This document shows positions 1-9,657 of a stretch of 64,000 nucleotides of DNA, piece after piece. The first letter of the stretch is position 1; each line of letters opens with the position of its first letter. The translations under genes and the position numbers were made by a program. This DNA is from Arenimonas terrae (GTDB lineage Bacteria > Pseudomonadota > Gammaproteobacteria > Xanthomonadales > Xanthomonadaceae). The DNA lies in NCBI RefSeq assembly GCF_006265115.1, contig NZ_SMDR01000001.1, positions 1,550,001 through 1,614,000 on the forward strand, given 5' to 3'. The notes below the pieces were generated by a model that did no database searches, was not told where the DNA came from, and saw only the letters and a program-made list of their open reading frames with translations.

Positions 1-420
1 GTCGGTCAGCAGGGACTGGGTCATCGGGTCGTGCAGCGCCCGGGCCAGCTTCGGCCAGGCGGCGTCGCCGGCGGGCGGCAGGCCGGCCAGGTCCAGACGC
101 AGGCCGCGTTCGACGCGTTTCACCGCCAGGCCGGCGCCGCGCAGGATCTCGGTGGCCTTGCTGGCCCAGGGCGACAGCGTGCCCAGACGGGGCACCACGA
201 AGCGGGACTGCGCCCCAGCCTCGGGCGCCTCGCGCGCGACGCAGCCTTCCAGGATGCGGCCCAGGGCCTCGAGGTCGGGCGACGCGCCGGCCTCGGGCTC
301 GATGAAGTAGATGTGCCAGGCCCCGGTGACCCGGAGGCCGTTGGCCAGTGACTGCAGGCGGGCTTGCAAGCGGTCGCGCCGGAAGGGCGACAGGGCCGGC
401 AGGCCCTCGAGGACGATCAT
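1..420 (-). CDS. purL: Phosphoribosylformylglycinamidine synthase, N-terminal part (runs off the window)
   Basis: The minus-strand reading starts MIVLEGLPALSPFRRDRL and continues through GAWHIYFIEPEAG, which is the start of the long gammaproteobacterial PurL. That enzyme makes formylglycinamidine ribonucleotide from FGAR, glutamine and ATP in purine synthesis. Only the first 140 codons are inside the window, covering part of the N-terminal PurS-like domain; the synthetase and glutaminase domains lie beyond position 1. The start is the ATG at 418-420, at the position where the family normally begins. The frame stays open to the window edge. Identification rests on the characteristic N-terminus alone. 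Confidence 0.88.
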   Translation of the reverse strand, partial: MIVLEGLPALSPFRRDRLQARLQSLANGLRVTGAWHIYFIEPEAGASPDLEALGRILEGCVAREAPEAGAQSRFVVPRLGTLSPWASKATEILRGAGLAVKRVERGLRLDLAGLPPAGDAAWPKLARALHDPMTQSLLTD

Positions 421-491
421 GTCCGCACAATTCCGTGGGAAACGAGCGCCGTATTGTAGAGGAAGACCGGGCCCCTGGCCCGGCCCCGCCC

Positions 492-1247
492 TCAGGGCTT
501 GGCCGCCAGCTCCTCCAGCCGGGCCAGCATATCGGCCGGGGCCACATAACCGCCGATCTGGCGCCCGTCGGCGTTGTAGATGGCCGGCGTGCCGTCCAGG
601 CCGATCCGGCGGCCCAGGTCGTAGTCCATCGTCACCGGGTTCTTGCAGGTGCCCCGCGGCAGGGCCTGGCCAGCCTTGGCGGCGGTCAGCGCCTGACGGC
701 GGTCGGTGGCGCACCAGACCGACACGGCCTTCTCGAAGGATTCCGAACCGATGCCCTCGCGGGGGTAGAACAGGTACTCGACGCTGATGCCGAGTCGGTT
801 GTACTCGGCGATCTGCTCGTGCAGCTTGCGGCAGTAGCCGCAGTCGATGTCGGTGAAGACGGTGACCGTGTGCTTGGGCTGGGCCGCCGCGAACACGATG
901 CGGCGCTCGGGGCCGACCGCGGCCAGGGCGGTCTTGCGCAGGCCCGCCTCGGCCAGCAGGGTCAGGTTCTCGCGCCGGGCGACGTCCACCAGGGCGCCCT
1001 GGATCAGATGCCGGCCGTCGTTGCTGACGTAGAGCACGCGGCCGTCGATGCCAACCTCGCTGAATCCCGCGAAGGGCGCCGGCTTGACGTAGACCGGGCG
1101 GGCGTCGGGCAGCAGGGTCGCCAGGGCCGCGCGCACGGCCGCCTCCCCGGGGGCCGCCTTGGCCGGGGCGTTCGCCGGCGTCGGTTCGGCGGCGCAGGCC
1201 GACAGGCTGGCCAGCAGGATCAGCAGCGACAGGGGGCGGCGGAGCAT
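492..1247 (-). CDS. dsbC: Thiol:disulfide interchange protein DsbC
   Basis: This is a 251-residue exported thioredoxin-fold protein of the DsbC/DsbG family, which rearranges wrong disulfides in the periplasm and is kept reduced by DsbD. The active site CGYC lies at residues 136-139 inside TDIDCGYCRKL. A cis-proline (GTPAIY) is at about 220, and a second cysteine pair (C179, C201) matches the structural disulfide of E. coli DsbC. The N-terminus is a signal sequence ending LSAC, so cysteine 18 could be a lipidated residue; cleavage by signal peptidase I is the alternative. I chose the ATG at 1247 because AAGGA precedes it and the signal peptide starts there; an in-frame ATG at 1331 would add 28 unlikely residues. 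It sits 80 bases downstream of xerD, as in E. coli. Confidence 0.93.
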   Translation of the reverse strand: MLRRPLSLLILLASLSACAAEPTPANAPAKAAPGEAAVRAALATLLPDARPVYVKPAPFAGFSEVGIDGRVLYVSNDGRHLIQGALVDVARRENLTLLAEAGLRKTALAAVGPERRIVFAAAQPKHTVTVFTDIDCGYCRKLHEQIAEYNRLGISVEYLFYPREGIGSESFEKAVSVWCATDRRQALTAAKAGQALPRGTCKNPVTMDYDLGRRIGLDGTPAIYNADGRQIGGYVAPADMLARLEELAAKP

Positions 1248-1327
1248 GCGTCGATTCCTTGGATTCAGTGCGCTTCCGACCCCGGGCGGAGCGGAAAGTT
1301 CGCGGATTCTCGCACGCGGGGCCCGGC

Positions 1328-2281
1328 TCATGCCCGCGGATGGTGCTGCTGGTGCAGGCGCTTGAGGCCTTCACGCGCGACCAGCGTGTAGATCTGGGTG
1401 GTCGAGAGCGAGCTGTGGCCCAGCAGCATCTGCAGGGCGCGCAGGTCGGCGCCGTGGTTGAGCAGGTGGGTGGCGAAGCTGTGGCGCAGGCCGTGCGGAC
1501 TGACGCGCGCGGGGTCGATGCCGGCCGCCGCCGCCAGGCGCTTGACCACATTCCAGAACTGCTGCCGGCTCAGGGCGCCGCCGTCCCGTCCGGGGAAAAG
1601 CGCTGCCACCGCGCGGCCACCGGACAGCTGCGGCCGCGCCTGCGCCAGGTAGCGTTCGAGCCAGTGCTGCGCTTCTTCGCCCAGCGGCACCAGCCGCTCC
1701 TTGCTGCCCTTGCCCATCACCCGCAGCACGCCCTGGCGCAGGTTCACGCCGGTCGCGGGCAGGTTCACCAGTTCGCTCACGCGCAGGCCCGTCGCATACA
1801 TCAGCTCGACCATGGCGCGGTCGCGCAGGCCGGCCGCCGAGTCCAGGTCGGGCGCGTTCAGCAGCGCCTCCACCTCGCTTTCGGACAGGGCCTTGGGCAG
1901 GGAGCGGCCGAGCTTGGGCAGGTCCAGCAGGGCGGTCGGATCGCTGTCGCGCAGGCCCAACCGCAGCTGCTGGCCGAAAAAGGCGCGCAGCGACGACAGC
2001 AGGCGGGCGTTGCTGCGCGCGGCATAGCCGGCGCCGGTGCGTTCGGCGAGGTAGTCGAACAGCACCTGGCGGTCGACGCCGGAAAGCCCGCGGCCCCGAT
2101 TGCCCAGCCAGCGCGCCAGGCCCTCGAGGTCGCGGCGATAGCTGTCGAGCGTCAGCCGCGAGAGGCCGGACTCGGCCCAGGCGCGGTCGAGGAAACCGGC
2201 GATCGCGCGCTGGTCCTCGGCCGAGGCCGGCGGCTGCGCTTGCGCACGGGCGCGACGGTCGGCGGGACGGCTGGCGGGCAT
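1328..2281 (-). CDS. xerD: Site-specific tyrosine recombinase XerD
   Basis: This 317-residue tyrosine recombinase works with XerC at dif to resolve chromosome dimers at the septum, under control of FtsK. The N-terminal SAM-like DNA-binding domain covers about residues 22-110 and the catalytic domain about 125-310. Visible catalytic residues are R167 (ATGLRVSEL), a lysine in GKGSKERL (191-197), H263 and R266 ([12 protein letters not shown]), H289 (LLGHSS) and the nucleophile Y298 (TQIYTLV). The XerD-type 'LPKALSE' linker and the dsbC neighbour favour XerD over XerC. The first roughly 20 residues are low-complexity and the true start may be a little downstream. Confidence 0.95.
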   Translation of the reverse strand: MPASRPADRRARAQAQPPASAEDQRAIAGFLDRAWAESGLSRLTLDSYRRDLEGLARWLGNRGRGLSGVDRQVLFDYLAERTGAGYAARSNARLLSSLRAFFGQQLRLGLRDSDPTALLDLPKLGRSLPKALSESEVEALLNAPDLDSAAGLRDRAMVELMYATGLRVSELVNLPATGVNLRQGVLRVMGKGSKERLVPLGEEAQHWLERYLAQARPQLSGGRAVAALFPGRDGGALSRQQFWNVVKRLAAAAGIDPARVSPHGLRHSFATHLLNHGADLRALQMLLGHSSLSTTQIYTLVAREGLKRLHQQHHPRA

Positions 2282-2314
2282 GGCCCCAGCTTAGCCTCGG
2301 CCGCCGGGCGCCGC

Positions 2315-2320
2315 TATGCT
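2315..2320 (+). promoter_or_regulatory. Leaderless-type -10 box of the RDD gene
   Basis: TATGCT ends six bases before the ATG at 2327. A sigma-70 -10 box here would start transcription at or within a base or two of the start codon, giving a leaderless mRNA. There is no Shine-Dalgarno sequence ahead of this ATG, which fits. The same arrangement recurs at several genes in the window (see findings). Confidence 0.5.
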
Positions 2321-2326
2321 GTGGCG

Positions 2327-2779
2327 ATGAATGCCCCTTCGCCCACCCCCGCGCGCCCCGCCCACCTGGGCTGGCGCCTGTTCGCCCTGGTCTACGATTT
2401 TTTCCCGGCGCTGGCGCTGTGGTTCGCGGTCGGCGGATTGCTGCTGCTGGTGCGCGGCGGCGTGCCGGTGGCGCCGGGCACGCCGGCCTCGTGGCTGGAA
2501 CTGTTCCTGCTCTGGGCCGTCACCGGCGCTTATGCCCTGCTGTCGTGGCGCCGCGGCGGCCAGACCCTGGGCATGCGCCCCTGGCGCCTGAAGGTCACCG
2601 CGGCCGACGGCCAGCGCGCCGGCCTGGGCGCGCTCGCACTGCGCTACGCGGTCGCGACGCTGTCGCTGGCGGCCTTCGGCCTGGGTTTCTGGTGGTCGCT
2701 GTTCGAACGCGAACGCCGCACCTGGCACGACCTCGCCAGCGGCACCGTGCTGGTCCGGCTGATGCCCGCCCCGCCCTAG
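2327..2779 (+). CDS. RDD family membrane protein
   Basis: A 150-residue protein with three hydrophobic segments (about 16-43, 55-72 and 100-120) and the RDD signature: R and D in the first helix (WRLFALVYDFF), then RRGGQTLGMRPWRLKV after the second. RDD proteins are small inner-membrane proteins, some linked to ion transport; the specific role here is unknown. The ATG at 2327 lies in a TANNNT-N6-ATG leaderless context. The gene converges on lptG, and the two stop codons overlap in one CTAG (2776-2779), so there is no intergenic terminator. Confidence 0.85.
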   Translation: MNAPSPTPARPAHLGWRLFALVYDFFPALALWFAVGGLLLLVRGGVPVAPGTPASWLELFLLWAVTGAYALLSWRRGGQTLGMRPWRLKVTAADGQRAGLGALALRYAVATLSLAAFGLGFWWSLFERERRTWHDLASGTVLVRLMPAPP

Positions 2780-3879
2780 TCGCGGCGCGCGAACACGCCC
2801 CAGCACAGCCCCATCAGCGCGACCGGCGGAATCAGGTAGGCCAGGCGCGCGTCGAAGCGGTAGACGTCCGACAGGCTCACCACCAGGCGCTGCACCAGCA
2901 GGTAGGCCACACCGATGACGATGGCGATGAACAGGCGCTTGCCGAAGCCGCCCGAGCGCAGCGAACCGAAGGCGAAAGGCAGCGCCGCCAGGCACAGCAC
3001 CGCCACGTTCACCGGGTAGAACCAGCGCGCCCAGTAGGCGTTTTCGAAGGCCTTGGGGTCCAGGCCGTTGCGCTGCATGTAGCTGATGTTGCGGCTGAGC
3101 TCGGCGCTGCTGAGGTATCGCGGGCGCGAGGCCGCCGCGGCCAGCGCCTGGTCGTCCAGGCCGGTTTCCCAGCGCTCTTCCGCCAGCGTCTGGCTCTGCG
3201 CCGAGCGCTCGCCGAACGTGGACCGGGTGACGTCGCGCAGCACCCAGCCGTCGCCGCGGTGTTCGGCGGTGCGCGCCTCGGCCAGCGACAGCAGTTTGCC
3301 TTCGGCGTCGAACTCGAACAGGCGCACGCCCTGCAGCTCGGTCCATTCCTGGCCATCGACCTGGCGGCGCACGCCGTCGCGGGCATTGAGGAAGACATTG
3401 CCTTCGCGCGCCCACAGGCCCGACACGCGCGCCATCACCACGTCGCCGGTCTTGGCCGCGCTGGCGACCGACTGCGCGCTCTGCTCGCCGTAGGGCGCCG
3501 CCGTCTCAGCGTTCACCACCATCAGCGCGGTGACGCCGGCCAGGGCCAGCAGCGCGCCCAGGCCGATGCGCAGCCTGGACATGCCGACGGCGCGCATCGC
3601 CGTCAGCTCCGACCGCGCGGCCAACCCGCCCAGGCCGAGCACGCAGCCGATCAGGGCCGCGGTCGGAAACAGTTCGTAGATGCGGCGCGGCACGGTGTAG
3701 GCCGAATACAGCACGGCATGGCTGAGCGTGTAGCCGCCCTCGCCGATCTCGTCGAGTTCGTTGACCAGGGCCAGGATGACGTCGAAGCCCACCAGCACCG
3801 CCCAGGCGCCGAGGGTCGCCACCAGCACGCAGCGCGACAGGTACAGGTCGACCACGCGCGGACGCAGGCTGAAGCTCAT
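2776..3879 (-). CDS. lptG: LPS export permease LptG
   Basis: A 367-residue transmembrane protein of the LptF/LptG (YjgP/YjgQ) family. With LptF and the LptB ATPase it extracts lipopolysaccharide from the inner membrane and feeds the LptC-A-DE bridge. There are three helices near the N-terminus (about 15-35, 60-85, 100-125), a periplasmic beta-jellyroll region (about 135-270) and three C-terminal helices (about 285-360). The ATG at 3879 overlaps the lptF stop codon by four bases (ATGA), indicating translational coupling; an in-frame upstream ATG at 3966 would lie inside lptF. Assignment as LptG rather than LptF rests on operon order. Confidence 0.93.
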   Translation of the reverse strand: MSFSLRPRVVDLYLSRCVLVATLGAWAVLVGFDVILALVNELDEIGEGGYTLSHAVLYSAYTVPRRIYELFPTAALIGCVLGLGGLAARSELTAMRAVGMSRLRIGLGALLALAGVTALMVVNAETAAPYGEQSAQSVASAAKTGDVVMARVSGLWAREGNVFLNARDGVRRQVDGQEWTELQGVRLFEFDAEGKLLSLAEARTAEHRGDGWVLRDVTRSTFGERSAQSQTLAEERWETGLDDQALAAAASRPRYLSSAELSRNISYMQRNGLDPKAFENAYWARWFYPVNVAVLCLAALPFAFGSLRSGGFGKRLFIAIVIGVAYLLVQRLVVSLSDVYRFDARLAYLIPPVALMGLCWGVFARRD

Positions 3880-4958
3880 GCGGCCTCCGGGCGCGGCCGG
3901 CGCAGGCGGCCGTCGATGCGGAACAGCCAGGCGGCCAGCAGCGCCATCGGCAGCAGCAGCCACCACAGGCCCAGCCAGGCCGGGATCGCGCCGGTGCTCA
4001 GCCAGCCCTTGCCCAGGATCAGCAGCACCATGGCATTGATGTAGATCAGCAGCGCCGCGAGGATGCGGCCGTAGCGCGCCTGCCGGGCCTCGCCGCGCCC
4101 CAGCGGCAGCGCGAGGAACCCCAGGGTGAGGGCCAGCAGCGGCGTCGCCAGTCGCCAGTTGAATTCGGCGCGCGCGGGTGCATCCGTCTGCGCCATCAGG
4201 GCCAGGGTGCCGCGGGCCTCGAGCTCGTTGCTTTCGGCTTCGATCTCGCGGTCGGGTACGCGCAGCTCATTCTCGGCGAAGCGCATCAGGCGGAAATCCT
4301 TGCCGGTCGGCACGCCTTCGACGCGGAAGCCGTCGCGCAGGCGCAGGAAGCGGCCGGTGTCGCCCTCGAAGAAAAGCTCGCCCTCGGTGGCGGTGATCAC
4401 GTCCAGGCGGCCGTCGCGCTCGGACTGCACGAACATCCTGCCGAACTGGGTGCCATCGCTGCTGAGTTCACCGACATAGAGGATGCCGCCGCGGCCGGGC
4501 AGCTCCATGAAACGCCCGGCCTCGAGCCCGGCGACCAGGAAGGAGCGGTTGGCGGTCTCGATCATGTCGCGCGCCAGGCGCGCGCCGTAGGGCGCCGCCC
4601 ACAGCGAGGTCGCCGCCACCACCCCCACCACCGGCAGGGTAACCAGCAGCAGCGGCCGCCACAGCCTCTGCGGACCCAGGCCCACCGAGGACAGCACGGC
4701 CATCTCGCTCTCGCCGTACAGGCGGCCGATCGCCAGCAACAGGCCCACGAACAGGGCCAGCGGCAGCAGGATCGGCAGCACCTGGATCGAGCGCAGGCCG
4801 AGTTGCGACAGCAGCAGGGCGGCCGGGACCTTGCCGCGGGCGATCTCGGACATCAGGTCCACGAGCAGGCCGCCCAGGCCCACCAGCAGCAGCACCGCGG
4901 CCACGGCCAGGACACTGGCGGCGAACTGGCGCAACAGGTATCGCTCGATCAGAAGCAT
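3876..4958 (-). CDS. lptF: LPS export permease LptF
   Basis: A 360-residue protein beginning MLLIERYLLRQF, typical of LptF, with six hydrophobic helices in two groups of three around a periplasmic domain. It forms the LptB2FG transporter with the next gene. The ATG at 4958 gives the normal family N-terminus; the frame is open to 5072 but that extra 38-residue stretch is not family-like. It is divergent from pepA, the same arrangement as in E. coli. A TACAAT at 5058-5063 read on the minus strand is a possible -10 box, giving a leader of about 90 bases. Confidence 0.94.
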   Translation of the reverse strand: MLLIERYLLRQFAASVLAVAAVLLLVGLGGLLVDLMSEIARGKVPAALLLSQLGLRSIQVLPILLPLALFVGLLLAIGRLYGESEMAVLSSVGLGPQRLWRPLLLVTLPVVGVVAATSLWAAPYGARLARDMIETANRSFLVAGLEAGRFMELPGRGGILYVGELSSDGTQFGRMFVQSERDGRLDVITATEGELFFEGDTGRFLRLRDGFRVEGVPTGKDFRLMRFAENELRVPDREIEAESNELEARGTLALMAQTDAPARAEFNWRLATPLLALTLGFLALPLGRGEARQARYGRILAALLIYINAMVLLILGKGWLSTGAIPAWLGLWWLLLPMALLAAWLFRIDGRLRRPRPEAA

Positions 4959-5077
4959 GCGGTTGCGCGGCCTGGTGGGAGTGGGCTTGCTAGAATCGTC
5001 CGGGTCAACGCGGCCGTCCGCCCCTCTGCTGGCGGCGCCGACCCCGAATCCCCCCTGATTGTACGGAATCACGACCC

Positions 5078-6553
5078 ATGGCCCTCGAACTCCGCCTGAA
5101 CCGCACCGACCCCGCTACCGCCGATGCCGACTGCATCGTCGTCGGCCTCTTCGCCGACGGCAGCCTGCCGGCATCGGCCCAGGCCCTGGACCGGGCCAGC
5201 GGCGGCCGCCTGGCGGCGCTGGCGCAGCGCGGCGACGTGTCCGGCAAGACCGGCCGCACCGCACTCATCCCCGACCTGGCCGGCGTGAAGGCGCCGCGTG
5301 TGCTGGTCGTGGGCCTGGGTGATGCCGGCAAGTTCGCCGTGCCGCAGTACCTCAAGGCCGTGGCTGACGCCGTGCGCGCGCTCAAGACCGGTCCGGCCCG
5401 CCACGCCCTGCTGACGCTGACGGAACTGGCCGTGCCCGGCCGCGACATCGGCTGGAACCTGCGCCAGGCCGCGATCGCCGCCGACCACGCCGCCTACAGC
5501 TACACCGCCACCCGCAGCCGCAAGAACGGCGAAGACGGCGTGCAGGCCCTTACCCTGCTGGGCGACGTCGGCGAACGCAGCGCCTTCGACCAGGGCGTCG
5601 CCATCGCCGCCGGCGTGGAGCTGGCGCGCGAGCTGGGCAACCTGCCGCCCAACATCTGCAATCCGGCCTATCTGGCCGAAACCGCGCGCAAGATCGCCGC
5701 CGAGCATGCCGACGTCAGCGTGGAAGTGCTCGAACGCGCGGACATGGAGAAGCTGGGCATGGGCTCGCTGCTGGCGGTCGCCCGCGGTTCGGCCAATGCG
5801 CCCAAGCTCATCGTGCTGCGCTACACCGGCGCCGGTGCGGCCAGGCCGCATGCGCTGGTCGGCAAGGGCATCACCTTCGACACCGGCGGCATCAACCTCA
5901 AGGTGCAGGGCGGCATCGAGGAGATGAAGTTCGACATGTGCGGCGCCGCCACCGTCATCGGCAGCTTCGCCGCGGTGGCGAAGATGAAGCTTCCGCTCAA
6001 CCTGGTCACCGTGGTGCCCGCGGTCGAGAACATGCCCGACGCCGACGCCTACCGGCCCAGCGACATCCTGACCTCGATGTCCGGCAAGACCATCGAAGTT
6101 GGCAATACCGATGCCGAAGGCCGCCTGATCCTCTGCGACGCGCTGACCTACGTGCAGCGCTTCGAGCCGCAGGCCACCGTCGACGTGGCCACTCTCACCG
6201 GCGCCTGCGTGGTGGCGCTGGGCAAGTTCGCCTCGGGCCTGATGAGCAAGCACGACGACCTGGCCGACGAGCTGCTGGCCGCCGGCGAGACCGTGTTCGA
6301 CCGCGCCTGGCGCCTGCCGCTGTGGGACGAGTACCAGACCCAGCTCGAGTCCGCCTTCGCCGACGTCTACAACATCGGCGGCAAGAACGCCGGTGCGATC
6401 ACCGCCGGCTGCTTCCTGGCCCGCTTCACCGAAGGCCAGCGCTGGGCGCACCTGGACATCGCCGGCGTCAGCAATGGCGAGGGCCGCAAAGGCCTGGCCA
6501 GCGGCCGCCCGGTCGGCCTGCTGACCCAGTGGCTGATCGACCAGGCGGGCTGA
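5078..6553 (+). CDS. pepA: Leucyl aminopeptidase (cytosol aminopeptidase PepA)
   Basis: A 491-residue M17 metallopeptidase that removes N-terminal residues from peptides, using two metal ions. The M17 signature NTDAEGRL is at residues 343-350, and upstream [14 protein letters not shown] carries metal and catalytic residues. Enterobacterial PepA also binds DNA at cer/xer sites; with xerD nearby this could matter, but nothing in the sequence tests it. TAGAAT at 4991-4996 is a possible -10 box. The stop codon overlaps the holC start (TGATG), so the two are coupled, as in other gammaproteobacteria. Confidence 0.95.
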   Translation: MALELRLNRTDPATADADCIVVGLFADGSLPASAQALDRASGGRLAALAQRGDVSGKTGRTALIPDLAGVKAPRVLVVGLGDAGKFAVPQYLKAVADAVRALKTGPARHALLTLTELAVPGRDIGWNLRQAAIAADHAAYSYTATRSRKNGEDGVQALTLLGDVGERSAFDQGVAIAAGVELARELGNLPPNICNPAYLAETARKIAAEHADVSVEVLERADMEKLGMGSLLAVARGSANAPKLIVLRYTGAGAARPHALVGKGITFDTGGINLKVQGGIEEMKFDMCGAATVIGSFAAVAKMKLPLNLVTVVPAVENMPDADAYRPSDILTSMSGKTIEVGNTDAEGRLILCDALTYVQRFEPQATVDVATLTGACVVALGKFASGLMSKHDDLADELLAAGETVFDRAWRLPLWDEYQTQLESAFADVYNIGGKNAGAITAGCFLARFTEGQRWAHLDIAGVSNGEGRKGLASGRPVGLLTQWLIDQAG

Positions 6554-6978
6554 TGCCACGCGCCGACTTCTACCTGATCGGCAAACCGCGCTTCCGCGAG
6601 CAGCCGCTGCTGCTGGTGTGCGAGCTGGCGCGCAAGGCCAGCGACGCCGGCCTGCCGATGCTGGTGCTGTGCGCCTCGACCGCCCAGGCCGAGGCGCTGG
6701 ACGACCTGCTGTGGTCCTTCGACCCGGACGCCTACGTGCCGCATCAGATCGTCGGCGCCGACGAGGACGAGGACGAAGTGCCGGTGCTGATCGCCGCGCC
6801 CGAACACGACGCCGCCCTGCGTCCGCTGGTGCTGAACCTGCGCGACGCCGCCGTGCCCGACGGCTTCGAACGCGTGCTGGAAGTGGTGCCCGCCGACGAA
6901 TCGGCGCGCGGCCCGCTGCGCGAGCGCTGGAAGCAGTACCAGGCGCGCGGCGTGGAGCTCGGCAAACACGACATGTGA
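6553..6978 (+). CDS. holC: DNA polymerase III chi subunit
   Basis: A 141-residue protein, close to the 147 of E. coli chi. It starts [10 protein letters not shown] and has the family pattern of an N-terminal 'FYL' strand, a helix rich in ELARKA and a conserved acidic stretch (ADEDEDEVPVLI). Chi links the clamp loader to SSB through its partner psi. Position directly after pepA, overlapping it by one base, supports the call. In E. coli valS follows; here valS is absent and a DUF4328 gene takes its place. Confidence 0.9.
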   Translation: MPRADFYLIGKPRFREQPLLLVCELARKASDAGLPMLVLCASTAQAEALDDLLWSFDPDAYVPHQIVGADEDEDEVPVLIAAPEHDAALRPLVLNLRDAAVPDGFERVLEVVPADESARGPLRERWKQYQARGVELGKHDM

Positions 6979-6995
6979 CCCAGGGGAGTCGACGG

Positions 6996-7697
6996 ATGGC
7001 CGCGAAGGACCGCTATGAATCCCTGACCCGCCTGGGCGGGATCGTGATCGCCTTTCTCTGGATCGACATCGTCCTGCAGGCGCTGTACGCGCTGTCCAGC
7101 CTGGCGGTGATCGGCTACATCGGCGACCTGCAGTCCGGCCGCGTGACCGTCACCGACCCGGAAGCGCTCGCACCCTCGGAAATCATCCAGGCCCTGATCG
7201 CCATCCCCGCGACCCTGGTCAGCCTGCTGCTGGTCGTGCTGATCGCCCGCTGGATCTTCCGTGCGGCCTGGAACGTGCGGCACCTGGGCGCCCGCCGGCT
7301 CGAGTTCAGCCCGGGCTGGTCGGTGGGCTGGTACTTCGTTCCGTTCGCGAACCTGGTCTTTCCATTCCGCGCGATGAAGGAAATCTGGCACGCCAGCCAC
7401 GACCCGCACCGCTGGCAGCCCGGCAGTGTCGGCCTGCTGTCGCTCTGGTGGGCGCTCTGGATCAGCAGCAACATCCTGGGCAACATCAACTTCCGGCTGG
7501 CGCTCAATGCCGAGACGCTGGAGTGGTTGCGGGTGTCGCAGTGGCTCGGCATCGCCGTCTGCGTGCTCAGCATCCCGCTCGCGCTGGTATTCGTGCGCAT
7601 CGCACGCCGCGTGCGGGAAGCGCAGGACCGCAGCTTCGCCTCGGCGGCCGAACCGCCGCCCCTTCCGGAGCCGCCGGAAACCGCGGTCGCCGTCTGA
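6996..7697 (+). CDS. DUF4328-type membrane protein
   Basis: A 233-residue protein with about five or six hydrophobic helices. The stretch FSPGWSVGWYFVPFANLVFPFRAM is the hallmark of DUF4328 proteins (proline-rich 'W..vPf.n...P...m.ei' motif), followed by W-rich helices. Its C-terminal tail (about 210-233) is proline and glutamate-rich and probably cytoplasmic. AGGGGAG at 6982-6988 is a good ribosome binding site for the ATG at 6996. It lies 17 bases after holC and may share its transcript. No function is known for the family. Confidence 0.8.
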   Translation: MAAKDRYESLTRLGGIVIAFLWIDIVLQALYALSSLAVIGYIGDLQSGRVTVTDPEALAPSEIIQALIAIPATLVSLLLVVLIARWIFRAAWNVRHLGARRLEFSPGWSVGWYFVPFANLVFPFRAMKEIWHASHDPHRWQPGSVGLLSLWWALWISSNILGNINFRLALNAETLEWLRVSQWLGIAVCVLSIPLALVFVRIARRVREAQDRSFASAAEPPPLPEPPETAVAV

Positions 7698-8327
7698 TCA
7701 GCGCGCGCGCAGGCGCGCGTCGATCGCATCCAGCGACGGCGCGCTGGCCAGCTCGGCCTCGGCACCGACCAGTCCGCCGCGCAGGATCCGGTAACGGCGG
7801 CAGTCCGGCGCCAGCAGCAGCTCGTAGCGGAAACTGCCGTCGGTGAACTTCAGCGCGTGGGTGTAGGTCGCGGCGCAGTCGGACGGCGCGGCACCCGGCT
7901 CGCCGATCCAGGACGCGGCGATGGCCCGGACCTGGGCCAGTCCGCCTTCGTCCTCCACCGGCACGCGGCCGGCCACGGCATAACCGCCCACGCAGGCGCT
8001 GCCGCAGGAGCCATCGGCCGTCTGGCCGGCGGTCGTCGACAGGGCGACCAGCTCGATGGTGGTGGCGCCCTTCAGCGCACGCAGCACGAGCGATTCGGTC
8101 GATTCCGACACCGCCGGTGGCTGCTTTTCGTCCGGGCCGTAGGCCGCGAAGCCGGCGCCCTCTTCCCGGTAGACCTCGGCGACACCGCCGCCGCGGACCA
8201 CGGTGATCGGCGGCGGCGCGTCCGCGGCCGGCGCGGTGTCCGTTTCGGTTTCATTGCCGTGGGCCGGCAGGGCGACCGCCAGGAGCAGCGCGGCGACGGC
8301 GAAGGGGCGGAACGAAGCAAGGGGCAT
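7698..8327 (-). CDS. Secreted hypothetical protein
   Basis: A 209-residue protein with a clear signal peptide (hydrophobic residues 8-20, ending LPAHG) followed by a low-complexity acidic and proline-rich linker to about residue 40. The rest is a compact soluble domain with four cysteines (GSCGSACVGG, SDCAATY, APDCRRY) that could form two periplasmic disulfides. I do not recognise the family. Its stop codon abuts that of the convergent DUF4328 gene. It starts 11 bases after the end of pepP and may be the last gene of the ygfB-pepP transcript. Confidence 0.6.
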   Translation of the reverse strand: MPLASFRPFAVAALLLAVALPAHGNETETDTAPAADAPPPITVVRGGGVAEVYREEGAGFAAYGPDEKQPPAVSESTESLVLRALKGATTIELVALSTTAGQTADGSCGSACVGGYAVAGRVPVEDEGGLAQVRAIAASWIGEPGAAPSDCAATYTHALKFTDGSFRYELLLAPDCRRYRILRGGLVGAEAELASAPSLDAIDARLRAR

Positions 8328-8338
8328 GTGGATGTCCT

Positions 8339-9649
8339 TCAGCGGGTGGCGAGCACGGCTTCCACCGCCTCGATGTCGCGGGGCACGGCGCCGGTCAGCA
8401 CCTCGTGGCCGTCGGCGGTGACCAGCACGTCATCCTCGATGCGGATGCCGATGCCCTGCCACTTCGCCGGCACGCCCTTGCTGCCGGGCGCGATGTACAG
8501 GCCGGGCTCGATGGTGAACACCATGCCCGGCTCGAGCTCGCGGTAGTCGCCGGCGAGCTTGTATTCGCCGACGTCGTGCACGTCCAGGCCCAGCCAGTGT
8601 CCGGTCTTGTGCATGTAGAACTTCTTGTAGGCGCCCGATGCCAGCGCCGCCTTGAGCGTGCCCTTGAGCAGACCCAGCGACAATAGGCCGTCCGTCAGGG
8701 TTTCCACCGCGGCGTCATGGCCCGCGATCCAGGACTGGCCGGGCCGCGCCTTGGCGAGCGCCGCGGCCTGCGCCGCCAGCACGACCTCGTAGAGCGCACG
8801 CTGTTCCTTCGAGTACGTGCCGCTCACCGGCCAGGTGCGGGTGATGTCCGAGGCGTAGCCGGCGTATTCGGCGCCGGCGTCGCACAGCAGCAGGTCGCCG
8901 TCGGCGATCGGCGCGTTGTTGGCGCGGTAGTGCAGCACGCAGGCGTTGGCGCCGCTGCCGACGATCGGTTCGTAGGCGGCGACCGCGTCGTTCTTCCGGT
9001 ACACGTACTGCAGCGCCGCCTCGACCTCGTATTCGCGGCCGCCGGCACGGGTGGCGCGCATGGCCGCGATCTGCGCCTCGCAGGCGATCGCGGCGGCGCG
9101 GCGCATCAGCTTGAGCTCGCCCGGGCTCTTGAACAGGCGCAGCTCGTGCAGCAGGTGGCCGAGCTCGAGGAACTCGTGCGGCGGCTGCGCGCCGTGTCGG
9201 ACCTGCGAGCGCACCCGGTTCACCCAGCCGATCAGCTTGAGGTCGAAGTCGGTGTCGCGACCGAAGTGGTAGTAGACGCGGCTGCGGCCTTCGAGCAGGC
9301 CCGGCAGGATCTCGTCGAGGTCGCTGATCGGGTAGGCGTCGTCGAAGCCGAAGGTTTCCACCGCGCCCTCGGGCCCGGCGCGCGGACCGTCCCAGGCTTC
9401 ACGTTCGGGGTCGCGCTCCCGGCAGAACAGCAGGGTCTCGCCGTGCTTGCGGCCCGGCACCAGCACCAGCACCGCTTCCGGCTCGGCGAAGCCGCTGAGG
9501 TACCAGAAGTCGCTGTCCTGGCGGTACGGGTAATGGGTGTCGTGGCTGCGGATCCGCTGCGGGGCGCTGGGCAGGATCAGGATCGCGTCCTGGTCGGCCA
9601 TGCGCATCAGCTGCTTGCGGCGGCGGGCGAACTCGGCCGGCTTGACCAT
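8339..9649 (-). CDS. pepP: Xaa-Pro aminopeptidase
   Basis: A 436-residue M24B peptidase that cleaves the N-terminal residue before proline. The N-terminal creatinase-like domain (about 1-170) is followed by the pita-bread fold. The five metal ligands are all visible: D257 and D268 (LLLCDAGAEYAGYASDITRTW region), H351 (HWLGLDVHDVG), E381 (FTIEPGLYI) and E405 (IRIEDDVLV). H240 in HYRANN is also conserved. Length matches E. coli PepP (441). It follows ygfB with an 8-base gap, as in E. coli, where ubiquinone genes come next; here they do not. Confidence 0.95.
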   Translation of the reverse strand: MVKPAEFARRRKQLMRMADQDAILILPSAPQRIRSHDTHYPYRQDSDFWYLSGFAEPEAVLVLVPGRKHGETLLFCRERDPEREAWDGPRAGPEGAVETFGFDDAYPISDLDEILPGLLEGRSRVYYHFGRDTDFDLKLIGWVNRVRSQVRHGAQPPHEFLELGHLLHELRLFKSPGELKLMRRAAAIACEAQIAAMRATRAGGREYEVEAALQYVYRKNDAVAAYEPIVGSGANACVLHYRANNAPIADGDLLLCDAGAEYAGYASDITRTWPVSGTYSKEQRALYEVVLAAQAAALAKARPGQSWIAGHDAAVETLTDGLLSLGLLKGTLKAALASGAYKKFYMHKTGHWLGLDVHDVGEYKLAGDYRELEPGMVFTIEPGLYIAPGSKGVPAKWQGIGIRIEDDVLVTADGHEVLTGAVPRDIEAVEAVLATR

Positions 9650-9657
9650 GGCGGCGC